DNA from: Discostella pseudostelligera
Taxonomy: Eukaryota; Bacillariophyta; Thalassiosirophyceae; Thalassiosirales; Thalassiosiraceae
Length of the DNA stretch: 19,908 bases
Direction: 5' to 3'
Assembly (NCBI GenBank): GCA_036940085.1
Contig: JALLBK010000404.1
Location: 1-19,908 of the forward strand
In this document: in pieces, positions 6,967-16,152 of the stretch
Position numbering within the stretch: the stretch's first letter is position 1
Layout: each line of letters begins with the position of its first letter
Position numbers and translations under genes: made by a program
The notes under the pieces: model-generated
Told to the model about the DNA's origin: nothing
The model's input: only the letters and a program-made list of their open reading frames with translations
Database searches by the model: none

Positions 6967-8682
6967 ATGAAGAAGTCAACTCAACTTTCCGTCGGTCTCA
7001 TCTTACTCGTCTCGAATCTATGCTCCGCCAACCTCTTTAGTTCTGCGGAGGACACTAATCGAGATGCCAAGAGAGAACGAGGTGGCGGGATACGTGGGCA
7101 TGGACGCGAGCGCAAGTACAACAAGCAGGAGGTAGAGGATGGTAGGACACGAGGGAAGAAGACGGAGGAGGGTGATAACAAGCCAGGCAAGAGGTTGAAT
7201 CATAATGGTGGGGGTGAGAGGGAGAAGAAGCAGAAGGAGGACAAGGACAAGGACAAGCCAGATAAGAAGGCTAAGAAGAATGAAGGCAAGAAGGAGAAGA
7301 AGGACAAGGATAAGAAAGATGCCAAGGACAAGGAGGAGAAGAATCAGGATAGTGGTGGTACCAAGGACAAGCATGCATTTGCATCCTCTCGTATCATCGG
7401 TGGTACAGAGGCTGAACGCAACAAGTACACCTTCCCAGTCTCTTTACAAGATCAAATCGGACATTTCTGCGGTGGATCCCTCATTGCTCGAAACGCTGTA
7501 CTAACTGCAGCACATTGTCAGGGTGGGCCGTACAATGTTGTTCTTGGACTGCATGATTTGGGAGCAAACGAAGGTCAAGCTTTTGAAATGATGCGCGAGG
7601 TACCACATCCCAACTATGATGATACCAGATCCGATATGGATTTCATGTTAGTCTTCCTTTCGGGTGCGGCAACTCTCGACGACCAAGTTGGATTAGTTTC
7701 GCTCAACAAGGATGCTGCCTCTCCAGGAGTTGGCGATGGTGTTACCGTCATGGGTTGGGGCGTAGTCGACACCGCCGCGAATGCACTAGCCGATGCATTA
7801 ATGGAGGTGGGTGTGAATGTCATGAGCAATGAGGACTGCGACGATAGTTCCGATGGGATAGATAACTACAACGGGCAAATTACAGAGAATATGCTCTGTG
7901 CTCAGGGAAATCGACAGGACAGCTGCCAGGGTGATTCTGGAGGGCCGTTGATCTCCGGTAACACTCAAGTCGGCGTAGTGTCCTGGGGTATTGGTTGTGC
8001 CGAGCCAGAATTTCCCGGTGTGTATGCTCGTGTCTCCCAAGCGTACGGTTGGATTGAAAGTGAGGTATGCAACGAAAATAGAGAGTATGCCGAAGAGGCC
8101 GGATTCGATTGTACCAATGCTGGTCCTCCCACAGGCAGTCCTCCTACTGGCAGCCCCCCTGTTTCGGCACCAACTCCAAATGATCAGAATGATGATTTGA
8201 TATGGTACGATGACAGCCAAGGTAAAGATCCGAACGACGATGGTGGTATCGATGATAACTTTACCGATGACTACCCAAGCAACAATGACGGTGGGGGCTT
8301 CAATGATGACTCTCCCTACGACGACCCAAGTAACAATAGTGGTGGAGGTGATGACTTCTTCAACGATGATGAACCAAGTAGCAACAATGTTGGGCAAGGT
8401 CCCACTGATGACTTCCATGGCAATGACGACCCAAGCGGCAATGGTGGTGGAGGTTTCTACGATGACTTTCACGAAGATAACGGCCAAAGCAGCAATGGCC
8501 AAGATGACTACGGCAACAATGGAGGTTACGATGATTTTTTCGGTGATGATGGCTTTTCCGACACTCCAAGCAACATCGGTGGAGACGGAGGCGGCGGAGG
8601 TGATTATGGCAACGGTGGCAACTGGTCGTCTGAGAGTGGTGGAGGAAATTGGAGCTGGGACGATTACTTTGCTCGGACATAA
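6967..8682 (+). CDS. Secreted trypsin-like serine protease (S1A) with Lys-rich propeptide and acidic tail
   Basis: This is a 571-residue single-exon protein. MKKSTQLSVGLILLVSNLCS is a signal peptide. Residues 31-138 are a charged, lysine/glutamate/aspartate-rich propeptide (KKQKEDKDKDKPDKK and similar). The S1A chymotrypsin fold begins after Arg142 at IIGG (143-146), the usual activation cut. The catalytic triad is His183 (LTAAHC), Asp225 (MDFML) and Ser324 (GDSGGP). Asp318, six residues before the serine, corresponds to Asp189 and predicts cleavage after Lys/Arg. The protease domain ends near Cys368. A PTGSPPTGSPP linker follows, then about 165 residues rich in Asp, Asn, Gly and Ser, built from imperfect repeats resembling DDPSNNSGGG-DDFFNDD. 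It has two Trp near the end. The protein is exported, possibly to the cell wall or outside. Confidence 0.9.
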   Translation: MKKSTQLSVGLILLVSNLCSANLFSSAEDTNRDAKRERGGGIRGHGRERKYNKQEVEDGRTRGKKTEEGDNKPGKRLNHNGGGEREKKQKEDKDKDKPDKKAKKNEGKKEKKDKDKKDAKDKEEKNQDSGGTKDKHAFASSRIIGGTEAERNKYTFPVSLQDQIGHFCGGSLIARNAVLTAAHCQGGPYNVVLGLHDLGANEGQAFEMMREVPHPNYDDTRSDMDFMLVFLSGAATLDDQVGLVSLNKDAASPGVGDGVTVMGWGVVDTAANALADALMEVGVNVMSNEDCDDSSDGIDNYNGQITENMLCAQGNRQDSCQGDSGGPLISGNTQVGVVSWGIGCAEPEFPGVYARVSQAYGWIESEVCNENREYAEEAGFDCTNAGPPTGSPPTGSPPVSAPTPNDQNDDLIWYDDSQGKDPNDDGGIDDNFTDDYPSNNDGGGFNDDSPYDDPSNNSGGGDDFFNDDEPSSNNVGQGPTDDFHGNDDPSGNGGGGFYDDFHEDNGQSSNGQDDYGNNGGYDDFFGDDGFSDTPSNIGGDGGGGGDYGNGGNWSSESGGGNWSWDDYFART

Positions 8683-8862
8683 TGAAGCTTTTTGCATCCT
8701 TCTGGGCTTTATTATAATGCCGCAGAGGAGATAAACTCTAAAACAGAAATATACCTCCAGGTGTACAATAATTGTATCCTAATATATCGTATTTTGACCC
8801 ATTGATACCCATGAAATCCTTCCACACCACGATCACCAACTGCAATAAAGTACATCGTTGCG

Positions 8863-10566
8863 TCATTTCGAAATCTTCCTATTCAACAAGTCTTCCAGTT
8901 CCTTCTCCAACTCTGGATCGTTGTGATACCGTCCCTCTAAAATATCATCTTCGTCGTCGCCCACTTCCTCCGAGTCTGCATCTTCGTCATCTTCATCTTC
9001 ATCAACTTTTTGAATCTCTGCTGGGACATCATCCGTTGTAACAGCATCCGATGACGTTGCAGCATGACCTTCTGAATCATTGTGCTGTTGCATCTGATGC
9101 AGTACCTCATTTTCCTCCTGCTCTGTCTGCTGCTGCTGCTGCTGCTGTGTATTCCCTGGGAGAGATTGATGCTGCTCTCTTTCTGTATCATCATTATCAA
9201 CTTCCTTTTCCGCCTCCGATGATAATATCCGTTCAAGACGATGTTGCAATCTCTGTTCATCATTGATGTTCATCCCCCCTCCCGTAGCATTACTGCCAGC
9301 ACCAACAACAAAGTCAGCACCAACAACACCGCCACTCATTCCTTCCATCCCGCGCAGATCACCATCGGCACCAATACCACCCAATCCAAAGCCGCCACTG
9401 CTACTACCATCGAAACGGCCACTAATACCACGTCCAACACCACCACCATCGAAACGGCCACCACCACCATATCCACCAAATCCGCCGCTACCAAATCCAA
9501 ATCCGCCACCACCACCAAAATTCTCAAGCTGCAATTCCAACATCCTCTTCTCTCTCGTAACCTCCTCCAACCTCATCATCAACCCATTCACAATCCTTTC
9601 CTCCTCTCGTTCCAACTCCATAACATTCCTACAATTATCTTCTTGCATATTCTTCTTTAGTACATTCAAACTTTTGATTGCATTGTTTACGGCGGCCTCG
9701 CCATCCACCTCGGCGGCGGAGTGGGCAATGCAGGATGCTTGTGTTAGTTGACGTTTGGTTTGGGAGAGTTCGTGTAAGAGGGAGGCGGAACGACGACGTT
9801 CAATTAGGAGGAGACGACGGTAGTGTTCGATGGAATGTGGTTCAATGTTGTCAATATCATCCGTGATTTCATTGTTGCTGTTGTTGGTGGTGTAGTTGAT
9901 ATCATTGATGCTGCTCTCGTTGGATGGGTTGATGTTATCCTGCAAGTGAAATTCATCATCACCATCATCATCCAGTAATGCAGGAGGAGGGAGTGGTGGG
10001 ACTCGAGATGGAGACGAATGGTATTTGTTGCTTGATTTCATACCGGAAATTAGTGGCGTGGAGGGTGGCGCCGCAGGCAACAGTGGCGATGGTGGATATG
10101 TCAAAGAAGTAGTCGACGTAGAAGTAAGTGTTGGTGGTAATTTCATTGAGGTTGGTGTCATGGCAGGATTTGGCATCATCATTCTCATTGACATCATGGG
10201 TAGGGGGGCGGCAATGGCATGCGGTGGCAATTGTTGTTGTCGTTGATCATTTGTAGCATGATCATCTTCCTCCCGTCGACGTGTTGGATGTTTCTTGCCA
10301 GAGGAGAGAAGATTGGGTATTTTCGAGGAGATGTCACCACCGCCACCGCCGCTGCTACCATCATTTTCATATGCCCCCGCTGATGCATCAATTAATGCTA
10401 TTGCCGGCTCGACTTCCTCCTCCTCCTCTAACTTCTTGGCTACGGGAGAAGCAGGCCGAGCATAATAATCCGGTGACAGTGGCGTTTCATCGCTTGGATA
10501 TCGCTCGTCGTCATCGTCATCCTCGGATGGAAAGGATGACGTCGTGGCTGGAGAAGGAGATTGCAT
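8863..10566 (-). CDS. CCDC6-like coiled-coil protein with Gly-rich, polyQ and acidic segments
   Basis: This 567-residue protein is read from the ATG at 10566 (MQSPSPATTS). The frame stays open to 10740, but those extra 58 residues look like leader sequence and the 10566 start fits better. Residues 1-240 are disordered, rich in Pro, Ser and Asp, with SP-type phosphorylation-like sites (TPLSP, PASP). A coiled coil spans 246-349. Its second half, ELEREEERIVNGLMMRLEEV with the following EKRMLELQLE, resembles the repeating EQEEE-x-x-x-N-x-L-x-K-x-x-x-L-x-x-EK pattern of CCDC6 (DUF2046). Residues 350-400 are Gly/Phe-rich (GGFGGYGGGG), followed by a short helix (QRLQHRLERILSSEAEKE), seven glutamines (474-480), an acidic run (521-542) and a charged C-terminal helix. 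It is probably cytoplasmic or nuclear. The gene structure is confident; the family is tentative. Confidence 0.72.
   Translation of the reverse strand: MQSPSPATTSSFPSEDDDDDERYPSDETPLSPDYYARPASPVAKKLEEEEEVEPAIALIDASAGAYENDGSSGGGGGDISSKIPNLLSSGKKHPTRRREEDDHATNDQRQQQLPPHAIAAPLPMMSMRMMMPNPAMTPTSMKLPPTLTSTSTTSLTYPPSPLLPAAPPSTPLISGMKSSNKYHSSPSRVPPLPPPALLDDDGDDEFHLQDNINPSNESSINDINYTTNNSNNEITDDIDNIEPHSIEHYRRLLLIERRRSASLLHELSQTKRQLTQASCIAHSAAEVDGEAAVNNAIKSLNVLKKNMQEDNCRNVMELEREEERIVNGLMMRLEEVTREKRMLELQLENFGGGGGFGFGSGGFGGYGGGGRFDGGGVGRGISGRFDGSSSGGFGLGGIGADGDLRGMEGMSGGVVGADFVVGAGSNATGGGMNINDEQRLQHRLERILSSEAEKEVDNDDTEREQHQSLPGNTQQQQQQQTEQEENEVLHQMQQHNDSEGHAATSSDAVTTDDVPAEIQKVDEDEDDEDADSEEVGDDEDDILEGRYHNDPELEKELEDLLNRKISK
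9127..9147 (+). repeat. (CTG)7 microsatellite inside coding sequence
   Basis: Seven perfect CTG units on the plus strand read as CAG on the minus strand. They encode the seven-glutamine run (474-480) of the coiled-coil protein. This is a likely length-variable site. Confidence 0.9.
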
Positions 10567-10967
10567 TGTAATGGAAATCCCTCTCGAAAGAAAGATTGGT
10601 ATGTATTGCACTATTATCGAGTGGAAATAGAGTGGAAATAACGAAGAGTGATCGGTGCCGTCATGCAGAGAGTGCAGATAATACGAGAACCCATCAAATA
10701 ATGAAGATCTCTCGCGCAAAAACAAGCAAAAAGCAAGCAAAATGGAATTGGGGCACTTTTTTGAGGGAGAGGACGCGGAGAATGGACCAAATTAAATTTA
10801 TAAATAGAATCAAAACATTTAATTAACGGCATTCATTCAGTTGAGTCAAAAATGATAAAAAGCTGTTATTTACGTACCCCTTTTCTCGCCACCGAGCACA
10901 GACGCTGACGAGACGACCGACGCCGACGGTGCTCAACACACCCGAAACCAAAACCAAAACCAAAACC
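10567..10967. promoter_or_regulatory. Divergent promoter region between coiled-coil and LURP-one genes
   Basis: About 400 bp separate two genes reading outward. It is AT-rich in the middle (10790-10860, with TTTATAAATA at 10797-10806). No open frame here is convincing, and no individual binding site can be assigned. Confidence 0.5.
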
Positions 10968-10968
10968 A
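10945..10968 (+). repeat. (AAACCA)4 tandem repeat abutting a start codon
   Basis: Four perfect AAACCA units end in the A of the ATG at 10968-10970, giving a CCATGG start context. The repeat forms the immediate 5' leader of the LURP-one gene. Confidence 0.85.
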
Positions 10969-11942
10969 TGGGCAAGATGATCCCGCCGCTGCCGTGCGTC
11001 GTTCGCAACTTACTACCCTTGCTTCTCCTCCTACCGGCAGCATCAATAGCATTCGCACCAACATCGTCATCATTAACCTTGAATAGTGCAGCTGCCGCTT
11101 CAGCCGCCGCGTTCGCACCTGCCCCGCGATCGCTGCCATTGCCACTCCATCGATGCGGCCTACACCACAACATTCAACAACGACAACGACCGCATCAACA
11201 AAGACAATGCCTATCAAAATCTACTTCCACAACACTCTACAATCTACTTGATCTCATCGGTCTCGGTTCCCAAGAGATCGAACCGGAAACTCAATTACCC
11301 TACTCACCACCACTCTCTACTGAATTGTCGATATCGGATGAAACGCGTACATTTGCCATTATGGAACGACCACTTTCATTTACCGGGGAAGATTTTGATA
11401 TTGTCGAACTTATTGAAGATGGTGGTGGATGGAATAGTAATAGAAGGGATTTTGTCAAAGTGCGTGGAGCAATGATGCACCTTCCGGGGAAGGACAAAAT
11501 GAATATATATTCAAGTAGTAGTGGAACGAAATGTGTGGTGGCTGATCGAGTTTGGCTTTCCGCTACTCCATCATATGATATTATTCGAGGAGACGACGGC
11601 GGTTGTCAAAAGATTGGTTGGATGGAGAAACGGCTTATTGGATTCCAAGACACCTTTGATGTCTACATGGAAGGGAAAGGTGGATTTGGCATTACTGGTC
11701 TCTTCAAACCTACACCTGCCTATCGCATTGAGGGAGATTTCCTCGATCGGAATTTTGCATTTAAGAATGAAGAGGGCAAGATTGTAGCACGAGCCAATAT
11801 GAATGGATGGGTACAGTTCGATGCAATGAATCATTATCAGGTTCGAGTGGCTGGTGGGATGGATGCATTGTTGGTGTTGGCGTGTGTTTGTTGCATTGAT
11901 GAGGAATCTGATGAGGAGCATCGAAAGAGGAGAGAGGAATAA
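10968..11942 (+). CDS. Plastid-targeted LURP-one-related (tubby-like fold) protein
   Basis: This is a 324-residue single-exon protein. I chose the ATG at 10968 rather than the in-frame 10929, because it puts the signal peptide at the N-terminus in a CCATGG context. The signal peptide runs into ASIAFAP (25-31), a near-perfect diatom ASAFAP plastid-import motif; a second AAAFAP lies at 46-51. From about residue 128 the protein matches the LURP-one-related (LOR) family: TFAIMERPLSFTGEDFDIVE, DRVWLS, IGWMEKRLIGFQDTFDVYM, YRIEGDFLDRNFAF, and a final YQVRVAGGMDALLVLACVCCID helix, which is the buried central helix of tubby-like folds. The function of plastid LOR proteins is unknown; plant members include defence-related genes and tubby relatives bind phospholipids. 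It ends in a short basic/acidic tail. Confidence 0.82.
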   Translation: MGKMIPPLPCVVRNLLPLLLLLPAASIAFAPTSSSLTLNSAAAASAAAFAPAPRSLPLPLHRCGLHHNIQQRQRPHQQRQCLSKSTSTTLYNLLDLIGLGSQEIEPETQLPYSPPLSTELSISDETRTFAIMERPLSFTGEDFDIVELIEDGGGWNSNRRDFVKVRGAMMHLPGKDKMNIYSSSSGTKCVVADRVWLSATPSYDIIRGDDGGCQKIGWMEKRLIGFQDTFDVYMEGKGGFGITGLFKPTPAYRIEGDFLDRNFAFKNEEGKIVARANMNGWVQFDAMNHYQVRVAGGMDALLVLACVCCIDEESDEEHRKRREE

Positions 11943-12048
11943 TGATGGAGAAGATGATTGAATGGCAATCATCGTCACTACGAACTCTCTTTATCTAGAG
12001 AGATAGAAATAAGAAATAATAGAGTTGTCGAGCCCGTAATGATGATTG

Positions 12049-12110
12049 TGGCGGGAAAGCCCGGAGCGAGCGAGAAAGATATGGCGGGAAACTAGAAAGA
12101 TAGCGGGAAG
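12049..12110. promoter_or_regulatory. Cluster of GGCGGGAAA (E2F/DP-like) motifs
   Basis: TGGCGGGAAAG (12049-12059), TGGCGGGAAA (12082-12091) and TAGCGGGAAG (12101-12110) occur within 62 bp, with GGCGGAAAAG following at about 12127. They are the reverse complement of the motifs at 812-904. They lie between two plus-strand genes, about 120-180 bp upstream of the DUF2358 start. E2F binding is inference. Confidence 0.45.
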
Positions 12111-12228
12111 CAGGAAAGATCCGCGCGGCGGAAAAGATTTGGCGTGATAGCCGTCCAGCGCAGATGCTTCCGATGACGATGACCATGGCAATATCCTTTG
12201 CCTATGCCTCTGCTGCCGGCGCAACACC

Positions 12229-13074
12229 ATGGTCATGCTCTTGGGGCCGCTTATCTTTCAAATACTATTATCACAGGTTGCGGCATTCATCATCGCCGCT
12301 CAATGTCAGCGATGTCACCGCTGCTCTCTACAACCGAATCAGAATCGAGTCCATGAACCGAGGAGCACCCATTTTGATATGAGTAGGACACAGATTCGTG
12401 GTGGTGTTGACATCGATGAAGGTGATTGTGAAAGCTCATACGAATCCTCGGGGTCCTTCTCTAAAGGAATTGTCTCATCGTTAACTTCAGTAACGAATGC
12501 CATTCTTGGGACGTACCAAGAGATCAAGTCTTCCCGGTTGGCAGGAGGAGAAATTGCAACATTATCAAGTGCACCTGCCTCGCCAGAAGAATTGCTAGCA
12601 AGAATACGAAAGGAATACATCGAAAACAATTATCTATGGACCGGTAATTTAGATACCTCCTGTTTCACACCCAATTGTACTTTCACCGATCCTACGTTAT
12701 CCTTCGTGGGCGTAGATAACTACGTGAAAAATGTTGGGAATCTGGTGCCAGTTGTTAATTTCTTGCTCGGTGATAAGGATTCTAGTCGGTCGGACTTGTT
12801 GAATATTGCACTGAATGATGATGATAAATATATTGAAACGCGCTGGAATATGGTAGGGGAGTTGGATGCATTGTTTTGGAAGCCCAAGATTGATGTTATT
12901 GGTAGAACGAAATTTTGGTATCGATCATGTACGACGAGAGCGGGGGGTGAGGCGGAGGATAAGGCGTATCAAGTGTATTTCTACGATGAAAAGTGGGAAA
13001 TTCCTGCTGGATTAGCATTGATGCAGCTGGTCACGAAGGCTGGCACAATCCCAAACACTAGAGAGACGATTTGA
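12229..13074 (+). CDS. Plastid-targeted DUF2358 protein
   Basis: This is a 281-residue single-exon protein. MVMLLGPLIFQILLSQVAAF is a signal peptide ending in VAAF, which fits a diatom plastid-import cleavage site with Phe at +1. A low-complexity transit-like and linker region follows. Residues about 117-245 match DUF2358 (PF10184), a SnoaL-like alpha+beta fold found in plastid proteins of plants and algae: EELLARIRKEYIENNYLWTG, CTFTDPTLSFVGVDNYVKNV (150-169), YIETRWNMVGEL, a hydrophobic WKPKIDVIGRTKFWY strand, and a C-terminal WEIPAGLALMQLV. The F-x-DP-x-x-x-F-x-G signature is clear. The biochemical role of the family is not established. A closely spaced second Met (Met3) is an equivalent start. 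The gene converges on the CDPK gene 104 bp away. Confidence 0.8.
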   Translation: MVMLLGPLIFQILLSQVAAFIIAAQCQRCHRCSLQPNQNRVHEPRSTHFDMSRTQIRGGVDIDEGDCESSYESSGSFSKGIVSSLTSVTNAILGTYQEIKSSRLAGGEIATLSSAPASPEELLARIRKEYIENNYLWTGNLDTSCFTPNCTFTDPTLSFVGVDNYVKNVGNLVPVVNFLLGDKDSSRSDLLNIALNDDDKYIETRWNMVGELDALFWKPKIDVIGRTKFWYRSCTTRAGGEAEDKAYQVYFYDEKWEIPAGLALMQLVTKAGTIPNTRETI

Positions 13075-13178
13075 ATCAAAGGACTACACGCGACAATGTC
13101 ATGAATATTTGTTGATAGTGTACAAATATACTTTACCTCCTTAGATATTTATATCATCATCATCTAATCCATCTAATC

Positions 13179-15727
13179 TCAAGCCCCTGCTATCTTATCA
13201 CCCATAACCGGATCACTAAACATCAATTGCAGGAGCTCTTCGTAGTCAATCTTGTTGTTCTTCTTGAAGTCACCCTCCTCGATCATTTTATCAACTGTTG
13301 CCTCGTCATACTCCTTTCCTAAGACGTTTTTCAGATCATCGCGATCAATGTACCCCTTCCCGTCAGTGTCGAGTCTATCAAATGCCTCGGTCAAGCGATC
13401 CAAAGTTACAAGGCCGTGGCTTTCTGCAAGTGCTGCCAAAAACTCTGCGTAGTGAATGTGCCCAGACTTATCTCGATCCATGCCAATGAAAAGATTCTCC
13501 ACTCGGGCTACATCAACGTCTGGGGAGACTTTACGGAATGCAGCAAGCAATTCATCGAGAGTAATGGTTCCGGTGTCGTTTGTGTCGGCCTTTAAGAAGA
13601 TCTCTCGCAATTTGACTAATTCGGATCTGTCCATTGTGTTGGCCATAGTAACCAATATTGTCTTCTTCATGAACCCAAACTTTGTGTACCTTTCCACTTC
13701 ATCCATGTCAACAAAGTTGTCTTTTGTATCTTCCTCTTTCGGAGCCTCTGATCTTTTTGCTCTGACTACCTTCTGAACATGTTTTTTTATCTTCTTTGCT
13801 CTTAAATCACAGTCTGGTTTGTACGCTGGCACCTCTGCATCGTCGTCCTCATTAGCCAATGCTGATGCAGCAGCATCTTGGGCACCACTACCGATTTCTT
13901 CGTCATCGTCATCATTGTCAACAGGAACATCCCTTACGAACTCGGGCTTTTTGTTCTTTTTAAGTTCTTCTTGCCACTCATTCCAGATTCTGTTCACCTC
14001 CGGAGCCCATTCGCTTTGTACGTTCTCCAGTGCCTGCTTGGCCGTCCAGCGTTTGTCTGGGTCCGCTTGAAGACATCCTTTGATGAATTCTTTAGCTTTT
14101 GGTGTAATTCCACGTCCTTTCCACGTAATTCCAAAATGGACATCAGCCTACAAGAAGTTTTGGACGCAATACACATTGCTAGGTGAGGTCAAGAATATCA
14201 TTCACCACATCCAGTAGTAGCAACAATGCCCTCACCCTTTTCAACGATTCCATCTTATCGGGATCCTTCAAATCAGAATTCGATTTAATGAATGGAAATT
14301 CTCCCGACAACAAGAGAAAGGTAATTATACCTACTGCCCAAACATCCTTTTTATCTGTCATAATCTCATCACTTGCATGGGCATCCTTACTAGTCAGCAA
14401 AACCTTGGCAGTCTCTGGACTGATTGTATACGGACTACGAACATAATCCGCGACAGTGGACCTACGATCGAACGTTCGGGACAAACCAAAGTCAATCAAG
14501 CGCACAGTGGAGTTCTTGCTGCGATTCTCATACAAGATATTCTCGAGTTTGATATCGCGATGAACGATGCCCATACGATGGAGATAGACCAAGGCTCGTA
14601 ATACCTGTTCGATCACATTCATGGTCTCGTGTTCATTGAGTTTGCGGGTGGAGAGGTCGCCACCCGTTAGTAGTTCGGTGACGAGCCACAGCTTTCCTGT
14701 AAGTGGTATATGATGATTAATGAGTGAGAAGTGTGATGCTCAGATTACGTCAACGTCGACAATCGAAAAGATCACTCGAACGTACGTTTCACGTGGTAAA
14801 CCTCATAGAGTTTCAAGACGTATGGATGATCCTACAAAAATGATCAAAAGGCTGGATAATGAGTAATATCGATGCAAAAGTATGGCACATGCAATGCAAA
14901 AACAGAAGACCTACCAACTTTCTCATGATCATAATCTCATTTACCAGCTCCTGCAGCTGATCACTATTAACCCTACTCGTCAAAATCGTCTTGACGGCAA
15001 AGGTTCTCTGAAAATGCACTCCCTTCTTCGTCTTTCCGGGTCCATTTTCGCTGGAAGAACAATTAGTTTCTGTTGAATTCATTCTATCGACGGCGCATTC
15101 ATCTATGCTAGTGGATGAAAGGGACAGCTCGGACACGTTACTGAATTTCCTCCCAAATGCATCTTTCATGATGGATTTCACTGGCTTAGTATTGTGCTTT
15201 GGAGGTTCATGGATTGCCTCCGATGCAATAGCTTCATCGGCTTTGATAAAGTGAGACAAATCGTGATTGTAAACTCCATAATTTTCGGTGTCCTTTCCTG
15301 CCTTGCTTCTTCCACTCAGCTTGCCAACTCCCTTGGTAATCAGCTTCTTGGGTGTTACCAGTAGTTTTTTTCGACTAGCATCCGACTTTGGACTTGGTGG
15401 CTTTTGTGCCTTCTTTGCCTCTTTCTCCTCCCGTTCCTTCGCCATTCGTAGTACATCACTCTCGCTCCCCTTCGACTGTTCTCGAGTGTGAGCAGTATGA
15501 TGTCCCGTAGTCTTTCGACGGACCGTAAATGTCTCACCCATATGGCCTTGCCCCAGTAGCTCCACGACTTCATACACATCCGTTACAGATACACCATATC
15601 GATACCATGCCGAGGTGGCCTCGCGTTCGGTGAGTTTGCCATCGTGGTTGGATAGATGTTGGAAGGAGGTGACGATGTCGTCGCCGTCGCCACCGCGGGA
15701 TAGTTTGCCAGAAGCGGTGTTGCCCAT
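13179..15727 (-). CDS. CDPK-like Ca2+-dependent protein kinase (4 exons) with large kinase insert
   Basis: Exons on the minus strand are 15727-14915, 14831-14786, 14696-14236 and 14147-13179, with introns of 83, 89 and 88 nt. They join to 762 residues. MGNTASGK gives Gly2 for N-myristoylation; I preferred this ATG to the in-frame one 29 codons upstream. The kinase domain has a Gly-rich loop GQGHMGE (59-65), catalytic Lys246 (FAVK), HRDIKLEN (332-339) and DFG (355-357), followed by VRSPYTISPE instead of the usual GTPYYIAPE. About 165 residues, basic and Ser-rich, are inserted between the Gly loop and Lys246. The C-terminal regulatory part follows an acidic linker (near 488-525) and has four EF-hands: DTNDTGTITLDE, DRDKSGHIHYAE and DTDGKGYIDRDD look functional, while the fourth (DFKKNNKIDYEE) lacks ligands at positions 3 and 5. 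The kinase is probably membrane-attached and calcium-controlled. Confidence 0.85.
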
Positions 15728-16152
15728 TATTATTTTTGAATGGCGTTGTGTGTTGGGTGACGATAATGACCGAGATCGAGCGACACTACCATTTGACAAC
15801 GGTGAGATATCCACTTCTTGGCGGAAGGAGATCTTTTATCCTTTTGCCTGCCTGCATCTTGCCCTCCGATTCTTTCTGTGCGACGGTGGACGGTGAATGG
15901 TGGTGGTCTTAGTGGTAGTGTACCATAGTTTGGTGGCGACGGACGCCATGGCGTGGATTTGTCATATCGCGATTCTTTATGTCGCAGGCGAATCTTCTGC
16001 CTGTCGTGACACTCACTGGTTGGGCACGTACATACAGTTTTTGACTTTAGCGATATTTGTTACGATACGACAGTGAGAATAATAGCTGAAATCTTCTTGT
16101 TAAGACTGGTAAAGAGGGTCATCTGTCATGTCAGCCGCCTGCCGCCGCCGCC
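15728..16152. promoter_or_regulatory. Divergent promoter region between CDPK and CRAL-TRIO genes
   Basis: About 425 bp separate two genes reading outward. It contains a GCCGCCGCCGCC run immediately before the CRAL-TRIO ATG. No repeated motif or convincing open frame was seen. Confidence 0.5.

Noticed and set aside
7798..8697. A 299-codon open frame on the minus strand opposite the protease tail
   Set aside because: It is the reverse of Asp/Asn/Gly-rich repeat codons, which leave few stops and yield a Val/Ile-rich product. It has no domain or promoter, and the plus-strand protease frame explains the sequence.
9241..9751. Thr/Ser/Pro-rich open frames on the plus strand opposite the coiled-coil gene
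   Set aside because: They mirror the Gly-rich and coiled-coil codons of the minus-strand gene, with low-complexity products and no domain.
10567..10740. N-terminal extension of the coiled-coil protein by 58 codons
   Set aside because: The extra stretch is Phe/Tyr/His-rich, unlike the disordered acidic N-terminus, and the ATG at 10566 is a natural start.
15728..15814. N-terminal extension of the CDPK by 29 codons
   Set aside because: MGNTASGK at 15727 is a typical myristoylation start, which an upstream start would abolish.
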